Assembly: GCA_030849075.1 (NCBI GenBank)
Contig: JASAOO010003279.1
Coordinates: 1 to 35,444 of the forward strand
From: Zelonia costaricensis
Lineage: Eukaryota > Euglenozoa > Kinetoplastea > Trypanosomatida > Trypanosomatidae
DNA: 35,444 nt
Direction of reading: 5' to 3'
In this document: piece after piece, positions 27,231 to 35,444 of the stretch
Layout of the letters: each line of letters opens with the position of its first letter
Numbering within the stretch: position 1 is the first letter of the stretch
Translations under genes and position numbers: made by a program
The notes under the pieces: generated by a model
Seen by the model: only the letters and a program-made list of their open reading frames with translations
Database searches by the model: none
What the model was told of the DNA's origin: nothing

Positions 27231-28430
27231 TCACGATTCGTACTCCATCGAGAGCGTCAGCCCGTACTTGACGGTGGCCGCCTCGTCTAGCAAGTTCTTC
27301 CGCGCCACGACGCCCCAGCGGATCGAGTTGTTGAAAAGCCCACGCAGCGTGGCGGCGCAGTTGCCGTCGCTCTCCGCCTTTGCCGCCACCACGAAGGGCA
27401 CAGGCGTGCTCCAGGCCGGCGTCATCGGCAAGGCGGTCGTGGCAGCCGTACCCGACGCCGTCGCTGCGATAGACGCCGATGCGCCGGCTGCCCCCGCGCC
27501 GACTGTGCTTCCCCTGGTGTGCACGAGGGTTGGTAGTCGGATCTGGATGCCCTGGGTGAAGCCGAGCGAGACCTTCGCGACGGCCTCGACGAGGTCGAAG
27601 TTGTACTGGCAGGCCACCGCGGTGGTGGGCGAGAGCTGTTGCAGCACCGCCATCCGGGCATTCGCCCAGGCATCGTTCGACCGGACCATCTTCGCCGCGA
27701 TAGACCAGTTCACACCCGTGAAGCCGGCCCCGACGTACATGACGTCGAGCTGCCCCGGGCCGTCGCGTTGCTCGAGGAAGGACAGCTGCCGCCGCTCGAA
27801 GCCGGCGCCGAGGAGGAGGTTGAAGAAAGTAATGCCACAGTCGAGCAGGAGGTTGCTGCTGCCGAGGCCGTTGCGCTGGTAGCCGAGCGAGGAGTACTTG
27901 TCGCCGCGCTGGTAGTGCACGTGGCCCGCGGTGACGTCCTCGGAGGCGGGCATGATGGTGTTCACCGACCCGCGCACCCCCGCTGTGAGGCCGTCGATGA
28001 GGTCCTTGACATTCGCCACGACCGTGACGGCGCCGCGGCTGTTGAGTGTGAGGGCCTGCTGCAGCCGGCACACCCGCGGCACATCGAACTCGGACGCCAC
28101 CTTCATCTTGCCCACCGAGCTGCCGTCGCGGTGCAGCGCCATGCGGGGCGAGATGGAGAGAAAGTTGCTGAGGTACGTCGCCGGAGGCTTTGCCGCCGAG
28201 GAGCCGGCCCCGCCATCGGCCGCCGCCGCCACGGTCGGCGGAGCGGGCGAGGTGCCCGCTGGCCCAACCGCCGTCGCCGCGTCGCGGGTGAACATGTTGG
28301 CGCCAAGGACGGACTGCGAGTACTGCCGCGACTTCAGTGCCATAAAGAGGCGGCTGTCCTCGCGGAACGTTTTGCGAAAGAAGTCATCGACGATGGTAAA
28401 GTAATTGTTGAGCGTGCTCGGAGCCTCCAT
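27231..28430 (-). CDS. TAC40: Mitochondrial outer-membrane beta-barrel, probable TAC40
   Basis: The protein has 399 residues and belongs by pattern to the VDAC/Tom40 (mitochondrial porin) superfamily. It starts with a short amphipathic region (residues 1-35), has no cleavable presequence, and shows many alternating polar/apolar strands with glycine turns (for example LLLDCGITFFNLLLGAGF and LDVMYVGAGFTGVNWSIAAK). It ends in a sorting-signal-like strand KYGLTLSMEY (388-397), matching the polar-x-Gly-hydrophobic rule. Ala/Gly/Ser/Pro-rich inserts at about 52-83 and 306-336 look like loops. In trypanosomes TAC40 is the outer-membrane barrel of the tripartite attachment complex that links the kinetoplast DNA to the basal body. 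The choice of TAC40 over ATOM40 or VDAC rests mainly on its neighbours: PIPK and RRP6 follow upstream, the order I recall in T. brucei. A porin-like paralogue remains possible. Confidence 0.8.
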   Translation of the reverse strand: MEAPSTLNNYFTIVDDFFRKTFREDSRLFMALKSRQYSQSVLGANMFTRDAATAVGPAGTSPAPPTVAAAADGGAGSSAAKPPATYLSNFLSISPRMALHRDGSSVGKMKVASEFDVPRVCRLQQALTLNSRGAVTVVANVKDLIDGLTAGVRGSVNTIMPASEDVTAGHVHYQRGDKYSSLGYQRNGLGSSNLLLDCGITFFNLLLGAGFERRQLSFLEQRDGPGQLDVMYVGAGFTGVNWSIAAKMVRSNDAWANARMAVLQQLSPTTAVACQYNFDLVEAVAKVSLGFTQGIQIRLPTLVHTRGSTVGAGAAGASASIAATASGTAATTALPMTPAWSTPVPFVVAAKAESDGNCAATLRGLFNNSIRWGVVARKNLLDEAATVKYGLTLSMEYES

Positions 28431-29060
28431 TGCGGCAGGGTGTGTGCGTGTTTGTGTGTGCGGGGTGGGGAGGGAGGAGGGGGGCGGGGAGGGGGGGGGG
28501 GGGGCGGGCAGCGCCGGTGGTGGTCTATGAGGCGGAGCTCAGGAGGCTACAACAAATACAAAGAAGCTTCGGGAGGGTGCGAGTTGGGGGTCGCGAAGTG
28601 CGCTGTGGCGATGAGGATGAGGTCACTCTTGTGTTTGCAGCTTGGCAGGATCTATGCAGGTTTGATGTATGGAGAGAGAGCAAGGAGGAGGGAGTGAAGG
28701 GTCGGCCTGCGGGGAGGCAGACGGAGGTTGTGGCGGTTGGCTGGGAGTGGGAGGAAGAAGGGAAGTGCGGCGCTGAGTCGATGTGCCCCTATCGTGTGTG
28801 TGTGCGTGTGTGTGTGTGAGGGATACCCTACAGTATTGAAGAAGGCGAGGAAGAGGATATCGAGAAAGCACATTCCGGCTGCGCGGCGCTCAGTGCATCG
28901 TAGGCACGCGTTCTCTCTGCCTTCGCGTGGCGCACCGGCAGAGTACGCAGCGGGCACGGCCATCCGCACCGAATAGGCACATGCCGCAGCCCTAAGGAGG
29001 AGCGAAGCTTTCGTTTTATTCACTTCCTTGAAAAGCGGAGTTGCAGCGCGTTTGCGTGTA

Positions 29061-29098
<38 letters not shown>

Positions 29099-29595
29099 TG
29101 TCTTGTGGACTTCGTCGGAACGCGCAAAGAGGTCTTTCGCGCGCTTGTCTTTGCCGCATTTTGCGTAGCAGCAGGCGCCGCTGTGGCGACGATGAAGAAG
29201 AGGACTCCAGGATCGGAAAGGAGGCAACAAAAGAACCGTCTCCCATACCAAGCGCGACGCGAGCGTAGGGCGGGAGTGGGGAGAGGGTAGCGTAGCGGGG
29301 CGCACAGCGCGTAGGCGCCGGGGGGGGGGGAAGCCGTCGCAGAGGGCCTAACGTTCTCGCTAGCGGATGTGCAATCCACTCAAAGGCACACGCACAAAGA
29401 GCGAACGCTGCATTTCCCCATTACCTTCTTCGCCGCCGTCACGGCGCCTCAATCTCTGGCCACGCCTGGCAAAAAAGCGCGCGTGGTGCAAAAAACGGGC
29501 AGAGGCTGGCAGATCTATTCCCCCCCCCCCCGCAGGCACGCACGCATCCTCTTCCCCCCTCCCCACTTTTCCCCAACACGCGCAACAGGACTCCC
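28431..29595. other. Spacer between the PIPK and TAC40-like genes
   Basis: No gene is supported. Next to the TAC40-like ATG lies a G/GGGGA tract (28471-28504, C-rich in sense) with no sense-strand AG between it and the start codon. A long TG run occupies 29065-29101 and a G run lies near 29319-29330. Confidence 0.65.
29065..29101. repeat. (TG)n microsatellite
   Basis: About 37 bases of TG, with one TATG interruption, in the PIPK 3' UTR region; CA in transcript sense. Confidence 0.95.
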
Positions 29596-31224
29596 CTACA
29601 CGATGATGGAGGACATGAAGGAGATGAAGCGGGCCGCGTAGTCGTTGGAGTTTACACACGAGATGCGTGTGCGGTCGTACATGGCGCCAAAGACGACGTT
29701 CTCGAGCATCTTGCGTGCGTTGTACTCTTGTAGAATGTCGATGATGCCAATGTAGTAGATCTCCTGCCGCAGCCCCGTCACCTTGTTGCTCATCATGCCG
29801 CCCTGGTCCGCGGTGAAGCAGCGACCGTCCAATCTGCCCTCGCTGCGGTTCCAATCGGAAAGGTCCACGGTGTCCATCCGGTCACCAGCCATCGTATGCG
29901 CCAGCATCGAGCTCGCGCGCAGCGTGCCGTCGGCGAAGCTGCGGGTCAGCAGCCCGGGCGAGCCGCTCGGGTTCACGGCGCTCGACTTGTCTACCACCGA
30001 GGGCAGCACGTGAATGCCGACCAGGAAGGAGTAGTCCATGATCGTGGACCGCTTCAAGAAGTCGCAGTCGCGCTTGATCTGGTCAATCAGCAGCGCCCGA
30101 CGCTCGCTGCCGACGTGCAGCGGGCTGTTGATGTCGAGGTCCTTCTGCGTGCATGTCGTGCGCCGCTTCTCTGCGTCGGAGGCGAAGCGACCGATGGTGC
30201 TGCCCTTGAGGTCGAACTTCTCGTGGATGGTGTTGGTGGTGGCGAAGACGTTCTGCATAATGATGAAGGTGTGCGTCTTGGTGCCGATGTGCAGACGGTG
30301 GTGGCCGACAAAGTGCGGCAGCAGGGTGTACGGGTTGTCGCGCACGTGGTAGTAGTAGCGGTGCAGGATCCCCTGCAAAAAGTCGCTCTCCTGGTCCGTC
30401 ATGGTCTTGATCACCCAGTCACGACCGCAGAAGAACAGCTGTGCGGCGGACTTGCCGGGGGTCGGAATGCTGTGCCACCTGCTGTTGCGCAGCACGTCGC
30501 AGTACGCCTTCGCATCCACCTTGAAAAACTCGCGGATGTGCCGGTAGCACATGGGCGAGAAGTCGGTGAAGGTGAAGTCAACCGGCGGCACGTTGTCGTC
30601 ATCCTCGTCGTCCTCGTCGTCGGACGTGAAGTCGGGAAAGGCCAGCGGTCGGGACGCGTAGCGGTGGGTGCGGCGCGAGCGGGCATCGCGGCCGACACCC
30701 GGCATCATGAAGCCCGCGTCCACGTCGTCGAGGTTGCGGTCCGAGTCGTTCAGCGCGTTGTCCATCGAGAAGACCCGCGACAGCTCCCGGCTTAGGTTGT
30801 GGTGACGATGCCGTGGTATGGAGCCCCCCGTTGAGGAGCGGGCATCGCGCATGGTGCGCACCTGCGGACGCTTCACCCGCGTGGCCCCGGCCCCGCAGCA
30901 CGTCAGGCCATCCGAGCGGGACGCGCTGAAGTACATCTTCGTCGCGATCGAGAAGTCCTTCTGCGGGTTCAGCGGGCGCTGCTTCTCTGGGAGCGAGATG
31001 CTCGTGATGCCGCGCTCGAGTGCGATCTTGAGGCACCGGATGACATTCTTCGTGGCGGTGTTTTGGTCTTCGTCTTCGTCGGGCTTCGGCACGGTGGCGT
31101 GCAAGGATCCGTCGGCGCCGGCGGAGCGGCCGTCGTTGACGCGGTCGTGCGCGTCTTCGACCCAGTCCGTGTCGCTCACCGGCTCGAGCTTCACGGCCGC
31201 CAGCAGTTCGCGGTTGAGCGGCAT
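29596..31224 (-). CDS. PIP5K: Phosphatidylinositol phosphate kinase (PIP5K/PIPK family)
   Basis: The protein has 542 residues. It phosphorylates phosphatidylinositol monophosphate with ATP to make PI(4,5)P2 or a related bisphosphate. The catalytic domain covers about 215-540: glycine-type loop GKSAAQLFF (257-265), the VIKTM strand with ATP-binding K273, the FDLKGST motif (337-343), the catalytic MDYSFLVGIH (396-405), and IIDILQEYN (494-502), which carries the magnesium-binding Asp. The last segment NSNDYAARFISFM matches the family end. About 88 residues lie between the catalytic motif and IIDILQEYN, a typical variable insert. Residues 1-200 are unique, with an acidic SDDEDDEDDD run at 201-210. 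The ATG at 31224 is the first ATG after the likely acceptor; the frame extends 8 codons further only from a GTG. The T. brucei orthologue is linked to phosphoinositide control of VSG expression, from memory. Confidence 0.93.
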   Translation of the reverse strand: MPLNRELLAAVKLEPVSDTDWVEDAHDRVNDGRSAGADGSLHATVPKPDEDEDQNTATKNVIRCLKIALERGITSISLPEKQRPLNPQKDFSIATKMYFSASRSDGLTCCGAGATRVKRPQVRTMRDARSSTGGSIPRHRHHNLSRELSRVFSMDNALNDSDRNLDDVDAGFMMPGVGRDARSRRTHRYASRPLAFPDFTSDDEDDEDDDNVPPVDFTFTDFSPMCYRHIREFFKVDAKAYCDVLRNSRWHSIPTPGKSAAQLFFCGRDWVIKTMTDQESDFLQGILHRYYYHVRDNPYTLLPHFVGHHRLHIGTKTHTFIIMQNVFATTNTIHEKFDLKGSTIGRFASDAEKRRTTCTQKDLDINSPLHVGSERRALLIDQIKRDCDFLKRSTIMDYSFLVGIHVLPSVVDKSSAVNPSGSPGLLTRSFADGTLRASSMLAHTMAGDRMDTVDLSDWNRSEGRLDGRCFTADQGGMMSNKVTGLRQEIYYIGIIDILQEYNARKMLENVVFGAMYDRTRISCVNSNDYAARFISFMSSIIV

Positions 31225-31290
31225 TTGCAGTCGTGTGCACCACCACACACGCGCAATCTAGATTGAGTCTCTTGTGGTGGGGGAGGAGGT

Positions 31291-31346
31291 CTTGGTACAG
31301 GGGAAATCAAAGAAAGTGGAGGAAAAACAGAAAGGAGGAGGGGGGC
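31291..31346 (-). promoter_or_regulatory. Candidate polypyrimidine tract and splice acceptor for the PIPK gene
   Basis: The sense strand is a long C/T tract (CCCCCCTCCTCCTTTCTG and on) ending at TACCAAG with AG at 31292-31291. This gives a leader of about 66 bases with no ATG before 31224. Confidence 0.5.
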
Positions 31347-31785
31347 AGGGTGCGAGGCTGCACAGCGGTCAAGTACGAGACTTCCGAGGAGAACAGAGGC
31401 GGGCCACACTCTCTTTCTTATTTTCTCACGTCTGGTGCGGGGCGCTTCGGCGGCTGCTGTGGTGTGCCGTGCATGCACGCCTGCGCCTGGCTCGTGTGAG
31501 CTCCTGAATGCAATCAATGAGGTGCCGGGAAGGGAAGAGGGTGAGTGCGCTGACGGCGCACGCGTGCAGACACGTCTTGGCGGCAGTGATGTAATTGTAC
31601 ACGAGTTGACACTCTCCCGAAACGCACGCGCCACCCTCAAAAAAGGGAGAAAAAGATAACGAGCAGGCGTGCAATTCTCGAGACTGCCGCTGTCTCGAGA
31701 TTTCGGGGAAAGCGGTGAATCGGGGGTGGCGCAGCTCTCCTTTTGGTTTTCACTCGTGCGAGTGTCCACACCGTGGCGATTGGGC

Positions 31786-31811
31786 AGAGAGAGAGAGAGA
31801 GAGAGAGAGAG
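31786..31811. repeat. (AG)13 microsatellite
   Basis: Twenty-six bases of perfect AG repeat on the + strand (CT in transcript sense, so it also acts as a pyrimidine tract). Confidence 0.95.
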
Positions 31812-32456
31812 TAGCGGTTGTGTGGTGGGAAAAGCGTGAAGTAGACGTGGCATTGTAGGACATCACCGTCGCGCACGGGGTGGTGACGTCCACTGCAGCT
31901 GGCATTATCGAGGCTCACACCCTCTCATGGGCACTCGAGGGAGAGATGGAAAGAGTAGGGGAGGGGGCCCCTCATCTTTCATGACAGCCGCGGTATATCG
32001 GCGCTCACGATGTGCGCCAGCCCTTCAGTGTCACAGCTTAGCAGGTCGGTGTATCGAGTGGAGACTCGTGAGCGCTCACCACGTCGCAGGCTTTGGCGTG
32101 TGCCTGGGTGTTCTGTGTTGTGCTTCGCTTTCCCACTTTTTTATAGCTCCGTATTACTCGACAACACACAAACAAGCGATGCGCAGGTCTGGGAACGGGC
32201 GGCTCTGGAGCTCGTCTACACGAACCTCAACCCCATTAAGAGAGAACCGTCGGGGCGGCTGAGGTACAATCGCGGCCGCGTAAACGCCGTTGGGGAGAAC
32301 AGCTGCTCAAAGAGCACCGCAGAGACGCCCACATACACACAAACGAAAACGGCGGCGCGCGGGGCCGCGTCGAGCGTGCAATACACCGCGCGCGCTGACT
32401 CCGCGAGGCGCTCCTCGCAGCGGCACGGCCGCCCCCCCCTCTCCCCTCCCCTCCCC

Positions 32457-34667
32457 CTACTTCCGCGGTGGCTTTGCCTTCCCACCGGCCTGCTTGCCGC
32501 GGCCCTTGGCCCCTACGCCGTACTGCTGCTTGATGGAGAAGGCGCGCTTCTCCACGGGAATCACGGAAGGGGTGGCCTCCTCCGCAGCGGTCGCTGTTTC
32601 TCCATCGGCGTCTGCTACGGCATCGACGCTCGTGCCCCGGCTGCTCGGCGCAGACGCATCCTCCTCCGCGTCAGCGGACTTCTCGCCTTGCGCAGCGGCA
32701 GCAGCCGAAGCGGCCGCCGCCGTTGCTGCGGCGGCGGCGGAGGCGGCGGCCTGCCGCGCGGCGAAGATGTCTGCGCCGGGCAGCTCCACGTGCTGGGTCG
32801 GGCGGCTCGCCAGGGCACGCGAGAGGGCCTGCATCGCGCGAAACCATGACGACGGCGCCGTGCTCGTCAGCAGTGCCGCCTGCTCCGCTGCCGACACCTC
32901 CGCCGGGGCCGTGATCTTCACCGCGCTGGCCAGCGACGGCAGCGTTCCCGTCATGGGCCGGTGCACGTCGCTGGGGCAGAGGGAGCGGTAGTAGGCCCAC
33001 TCCCGGCCTGCCGTCCCATCCCCGTCGACATTGGTGACCTCCGCACCAGCGCCGCGCGCCTCCACGGCGGTCTCACCGGCGCCCTCTGCCGTCGCCACGG
33101 CGGCCTTGACGAGCCCGACCAGATGCGCCACATGGTCGCGCACCACCGCCGTGGCCGGAGTGCAGCATCGCAGCACCTCCTTCGCAGTCGTTGGCAGCTT
33201 CGACGCGATCGCGAGCACGGAGGACAGGTGCAGCACCGCGGTGGGGGAGTCATCCACCTCGCGGGCGGCCGACTCGCGCCAGTTGAACACCTCTCGCGCG
33301 ACCTGCTCCTGAACCCGGTTCAGCCCACCGAGGCTGCGACCCAGGGCGATCTTGTACGTTTCGCCTGGCACGACGTTCGGCTTCTCGTACAGCTGCAGCG
33401 CGAGCTGGCGGCTCTCGCTGTACACGTGCACGAGCAGGTTGCCGATGCTCGCACGGCCCTCGCTGTTGAGCAGCAGCGCCTTGAGGCGGTCGTACACGTA
33501 GAGGAGGAAGTGGGTGTCCTGCCGCGCGTAGTGCACCATCTCCGCCGACAGAGGCCGCACACGCCAGTCCGCCGTTTGGTACTTCTTGTTCAGTTTCACC
33601 TGGCAGAAGTGGTCCACGGCGAAGGCGAGGCTGTGCGGCATGTGCAGCGTCTGCAGCGCCACGCCGGTGTCGAAAAAGTTGACGAGGTAGAGGGCAAAGT
33701 CCTTCTGCAGCCACCGCACATCCTCGCGGGCGCCGTGCAGCACCTTCAGAATCGCCGGGTTCAGGAAGACCGGTGCGAGCGCCCCCATGGCGGAGCGAAG
33801 CTGCAGGCAGTCCACAATGAAGTCCTCCTCGCGTGTGCTGATTTGCATGAGGCAGGTGAACCCTTGGTAGCTGTAGAAGTCGTGGTGCTCCAGGTCTACG
33901 GCGATCTCGCCCGCCGCGGACAGCTTCGCCACCATCGACCGCAGAGCCTCGGTCGTGTCCACGAAGGTGAGCGGGCACGTGTCCAGCGGAGTCGGCGGCA
34001 CCTCTGCCCGGGGCAGCAGCTGCGACTCCGGCACGGCAAAGCTCTTGATGGCGTCCTCGAAGGGGTGCTGGCCTGCGACGCCGACGTGCCGCGTCCCCTC
34101 CGCGTCACAGTAGTGTGGCACAAACGGGGCAGAGGAGTTGTCGACGGGCGTGTCGAACATCAGCTGCGGTCGGCGGATGTGCGCCAGCCGCACAACGCCG
34201 CCCACCGTGCCGGCCGCCGTGGCACTGCCCCCACCGTTCTCGCGGTAGGGGGACGCCGTCAGCTCAGAGCCGAAGGTAACGGAGAGCTGCTCCTGCGCGT
34301 CGAGCTTGCGCCCCTTCACCTCGTCGAGGAGCGAGTCTACATTTTCCAGCAGCGAGTCGATGGCCTCCATCACGGCGGTCCGCTGCGTCTCGGGCAGGTG
34401 GACGGCTCCGCTACGCGGGTCCTCCTCTGCAGCGATACTAGTGCGGCGCCGCTTGGGCAGCATGTGGGTACACGCATCCATGAGCGCGACGAGGGTCTCG
34501 CTGTCCTCGCGAATGTGCTTCCGGAAACCAGGAAACGCGAGGTGGTAGTCGTAATCGTCCAGCGGAAGCTGCGCGGCCAGCTTGCTGTAGTCCTTGACAG
34601 CGCCGAACACGGTGGACACGACATCCTTCGTCGCTGGAAGCCCAGCCTCTGCCGCCTTGGGAGGCAT
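32457..34667 (-). CDS. RRP6: RRP6/EXOSC10 nuclear exosome 3'-5' exoribonuclease
   Basis: The protein has 736 residues and is a DEDDy-type ribonuclease of the nuclear exosome that trims rRNA, snoRNA and aberrant transcripts. The N-terminal 130 residues fit the region that in other species binds the cofactor Rrp47/C1D. The exonuclease core is clear: AVDLE (D258, E260), HGAREDVRWL (D316), and HYARQDTHFLLYVYD with Y380 and D384. The spacing matches human EXOSC10. An HRDC-like helical region follows at about 450-525. The C-terminal 180 residues are Ala/Ser-rich with an acidic patch and a Lys/Arg/Gly-rich end, a possible RNA-binding lasso. All catalytic residues are present, so it should be active. 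The ATG at 34667 is preferred; the frame is open 61 codons further upstream but with leader-like composition. Confidence 0.95.
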   Translation of the reverse strand: MPPKAAEAGLPATKDVVSTVFGAVKDYSKLAAQLPLDDYDYHLAFPGFRKHIREDSETLVALMDACTHMLPKRRRTSIAAEEDPRSGAVHLPETQRTAVMEAIDSLLENVDSLLDEVKGRKLDAQEQLSVTFGSELTASPYRENGGGSATAAGTVGGVVRLAHIRRPQLMFDTPVDNSSAPFVPHYCDAEGTRHVGVAGQHPFEDAIKSFAVPESQLLPRAEVPPTPLDTCPLTFVDTTEALRSMVAKLSAAGEIAVDLEHHDFYSYQGFTCLMQISTREEDFIVDCLQLRSAMGALAPVFLNPAILKVLHGAREDVRWLQKDFALYLVNFFDTGVALQTLHMPHSLAFAVDHFCQVKLNKKYQTADWRVRPLSAEMVHYARQDTHFLLYVYDRLKALLLNSEGRASIGNLLVHVYSESRQLALQLYEKPNVVPGETYKIALGRSLGGLNRVQEQVAREVFNWRESAAREVDDSPTAVLHLSSVLAIASKLPTTAKEVLRCCTPATAVVRDHVAHLVGLVKAAVATAEGAGETAVEARGAGAEVTNVDGDGTAGREWAYYRSLCPSDVHRPMTGTLPSLASAVKITAPAEVSAAEQAALLTSTAPSSWFRAMQALSRALASRPTQHVELPGADIFAARQAAASAAAAATAAAASAAAAAQGEKSADAEEDASAPSSRGTSVDAVADADGETATAAEEATPSVIPVEKRAFSIKQQYGVGAKGRGKQAGGKAKPPRK

Positions 34668-35444
34668 CGCGCCAACGATGGGGCGGCAACGAAGAAAAAC
34701 AAGGAGTGTTGGAGCAGGAATGCCGTACGCACCTGACGGCGGAGCCTCTGCCAAGACGAGTGAATTGATGTTGCGTTTGCGTGGCGAACTTCGTTTTCGG
34801 GAGAGGGCAATGGAGCGCCGACAGGAATCCGCCCTCGCTCGAATACACACGCGTGCGCACCGACACTAAGGTCAACTTCGAGTCCAGCCTCGTTTGTCAG
34901 CGAGTGTGCTCCCACTTATACGTGGACCCCTCAAGACAAACGCGCATTGGTATGTGTGTGTGTGTGTGTGTGTTTTGGTTGCACGACGCGAACGTGCCCC
35001 GATTGCCACGTCGCGAGGTTTGCGTGGAGGAAAAGGCGTTCACAGAAGGCCGGAGTAAAGAGAGATCATCATGGGGAGCACGTGACGACATTATTCATCT
35101 TGCCGGTGACCTCGCGAGGAGAGGTTGCATCGAATGCGCCACCCTGTGTGGTGCCGAGTGCAGAAACGCTACCCGGCTGTGCGGGACCAGCATCTTCCAC
35201 ATATCACAGCACATAACGGGCATACAACTGACAACGTTTTTTCTTTCCATTTCGCTTCGGTAGTTGAGGTAAAGCACATACGCTAGGCCTTGTGCGGCCA
35301 TCTTCACATGTGCCGAGCAGCACCTGTCAGGCCGGCATCCAGTCCGAAGTACTCCAGCTGCTCACAACAGCATCTTCAGCTCGCAAGGTGTGCGCCGTCA
35401 GTGAGTATAGCATTGGGATGGAAGGGTACGTCTGTCAGCACGGC
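34668..35444. other. Right-edge spacer upstream of RRP6
   Basis: It contains the RRP6 leader, with a possible splice acceptor CTTGGCAG whose AG is at 34749-34748 (weak). It also holds a TG run at 34953-34973 and the second copy of the dispersed repeat at 35386-35444. A 70-residue open frame at 35095-35307 lacks support. The next gene upstream lies outside the window. Confidence 0.6.
35386..35444. repeat. Dispersed repeat, copy 2 (SIDER-like retroposon fragment)
   Basis: Identical over 59 bases to 19204-19262 and truncated by the window end, so its true right boundary is unknown. It shares orientation with copy 1 and lies in spacer upstream of RRP6, likely the 3' UTR of an unseen neighbour. 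Confidence 0.65.

Larger units (their letters stand above)
31225..32456. other. Spacer between RRP6 and the PIPK gene
   Basis: No gene is supported. It holds the PIPK leader, a (AG)13 run at 31786-31811 and the presumed RRP6 3' UTR. Minus-strand open frames over 31191-31853 are low complexity. Confidence 0.65.

Noticed and set aside
31191..31853. Minus-strand open frame of 220 codons overlapping the PIPK start
   Set aside because: It contains a Ser-Leu string from the (AG)13 repeat and runs through the PIPK leader in another frame.
31981..32110. Possible third copy of the dispersed repeat
   Set aside because: Only scattered short matches (for example gatgtgcgcc) to the 59-base core, not enough to claim homology without an alignment tool.
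32961..34736. Plus-strand open frame of 591 codons opposite RRP6
   Set aside because: Antisense shadow; the minus frame has every RRP6 catalytic motif in order.
35095..35307. Minus-strand open frame of 70 codons at the right edge
   Set aside because: Short, no recognisable domain and no good acceptor in front; possible but unsupported.
1..35444. tRNA, rRNA, snoRNA genes and CRISPR arrays
   Set aside because: By eye I found no T-loop/anticodon pattern, no rRNA-like block and no spaced direct repeats; the only regular repeats are dinucleotides. A covariance-model scan was not possible.

Overview
The window reads as nuclear DNA of a trypanosomatid protist, most likely of the Leishmania/Leptomonas/Crithidia group (Leishmaniinae). 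Twelve intronless, G/C-rich genes all lie on the minus strand, as expected of one polycistronic unit read from high to low coordinates. Nearly every start codon has a pyrimidine-rich tract and an AG just upstream on the sense strand, as needed for spliced-leader trans-splicing. The long spacers are full of CA/TG microsatellites and purine/pyrimidine runs. Two gene contents are diagnostic: an LPG2-type Golgi GDP-mannose transporter, and a kinetoplastid-type mitochondrial beta-barrel (probable TAC40). I cannot fix the genus or species from sequence alone.

Order in the direction of transcription: RRP6 nuclear-exosome exonuclease (34667-32457); phosphatidylinositol-phosphate kinase (31224-29596); TAC40-like outer-membrane beta-barrel (28430-27231); membrane-anchored polynucleotide-kinase-like P-loop protein (25776-25024); LPG2 GDP-mannose transporter (22702-21674); SET-domain protein (18557-17244); zinc-knuckle/WW-like/RanBP2-finger protein with a serine tail (16766-16002); unknown protein with one C-terminal membrane segment (15259-14132); unknown 603-residue protein (13562-11751); ubiquitin-like/coiled-coil/CesT-like protein (10850-9231); FHA-like protein (8407-6638); and a tail-anchored extended SDR that lacks the usual catalytic tyrosine (3785-2256). 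The first 2.2 kb and several spacers of 1-3 kb carry no gene I can support.

The genes do not form a functional pathway; neighbours in trypanosomatid units are usually unrelated and regulated after transcription. RRP6-PIPK-TAC40 does appear to be a conserved neighbourhood: from memory the Trypanosoma brucei orthologues are consecutive on chromosome 4. A perfect 59-base repeat occurs in the LPG2-SET spacer and again at the right edge of the window. It looks like part of a dispersed SIDER-type retroposon. Single N bases at 808 and 19474 mark assembly joins, and the first is flanked by a suspicious near-perfect duplication.

The best leads for something undescribed are the UBL-CesT protein, the FHA-like protein (a possible highly divergent NBS1), and the membrane-anchored PNK-like kinase.
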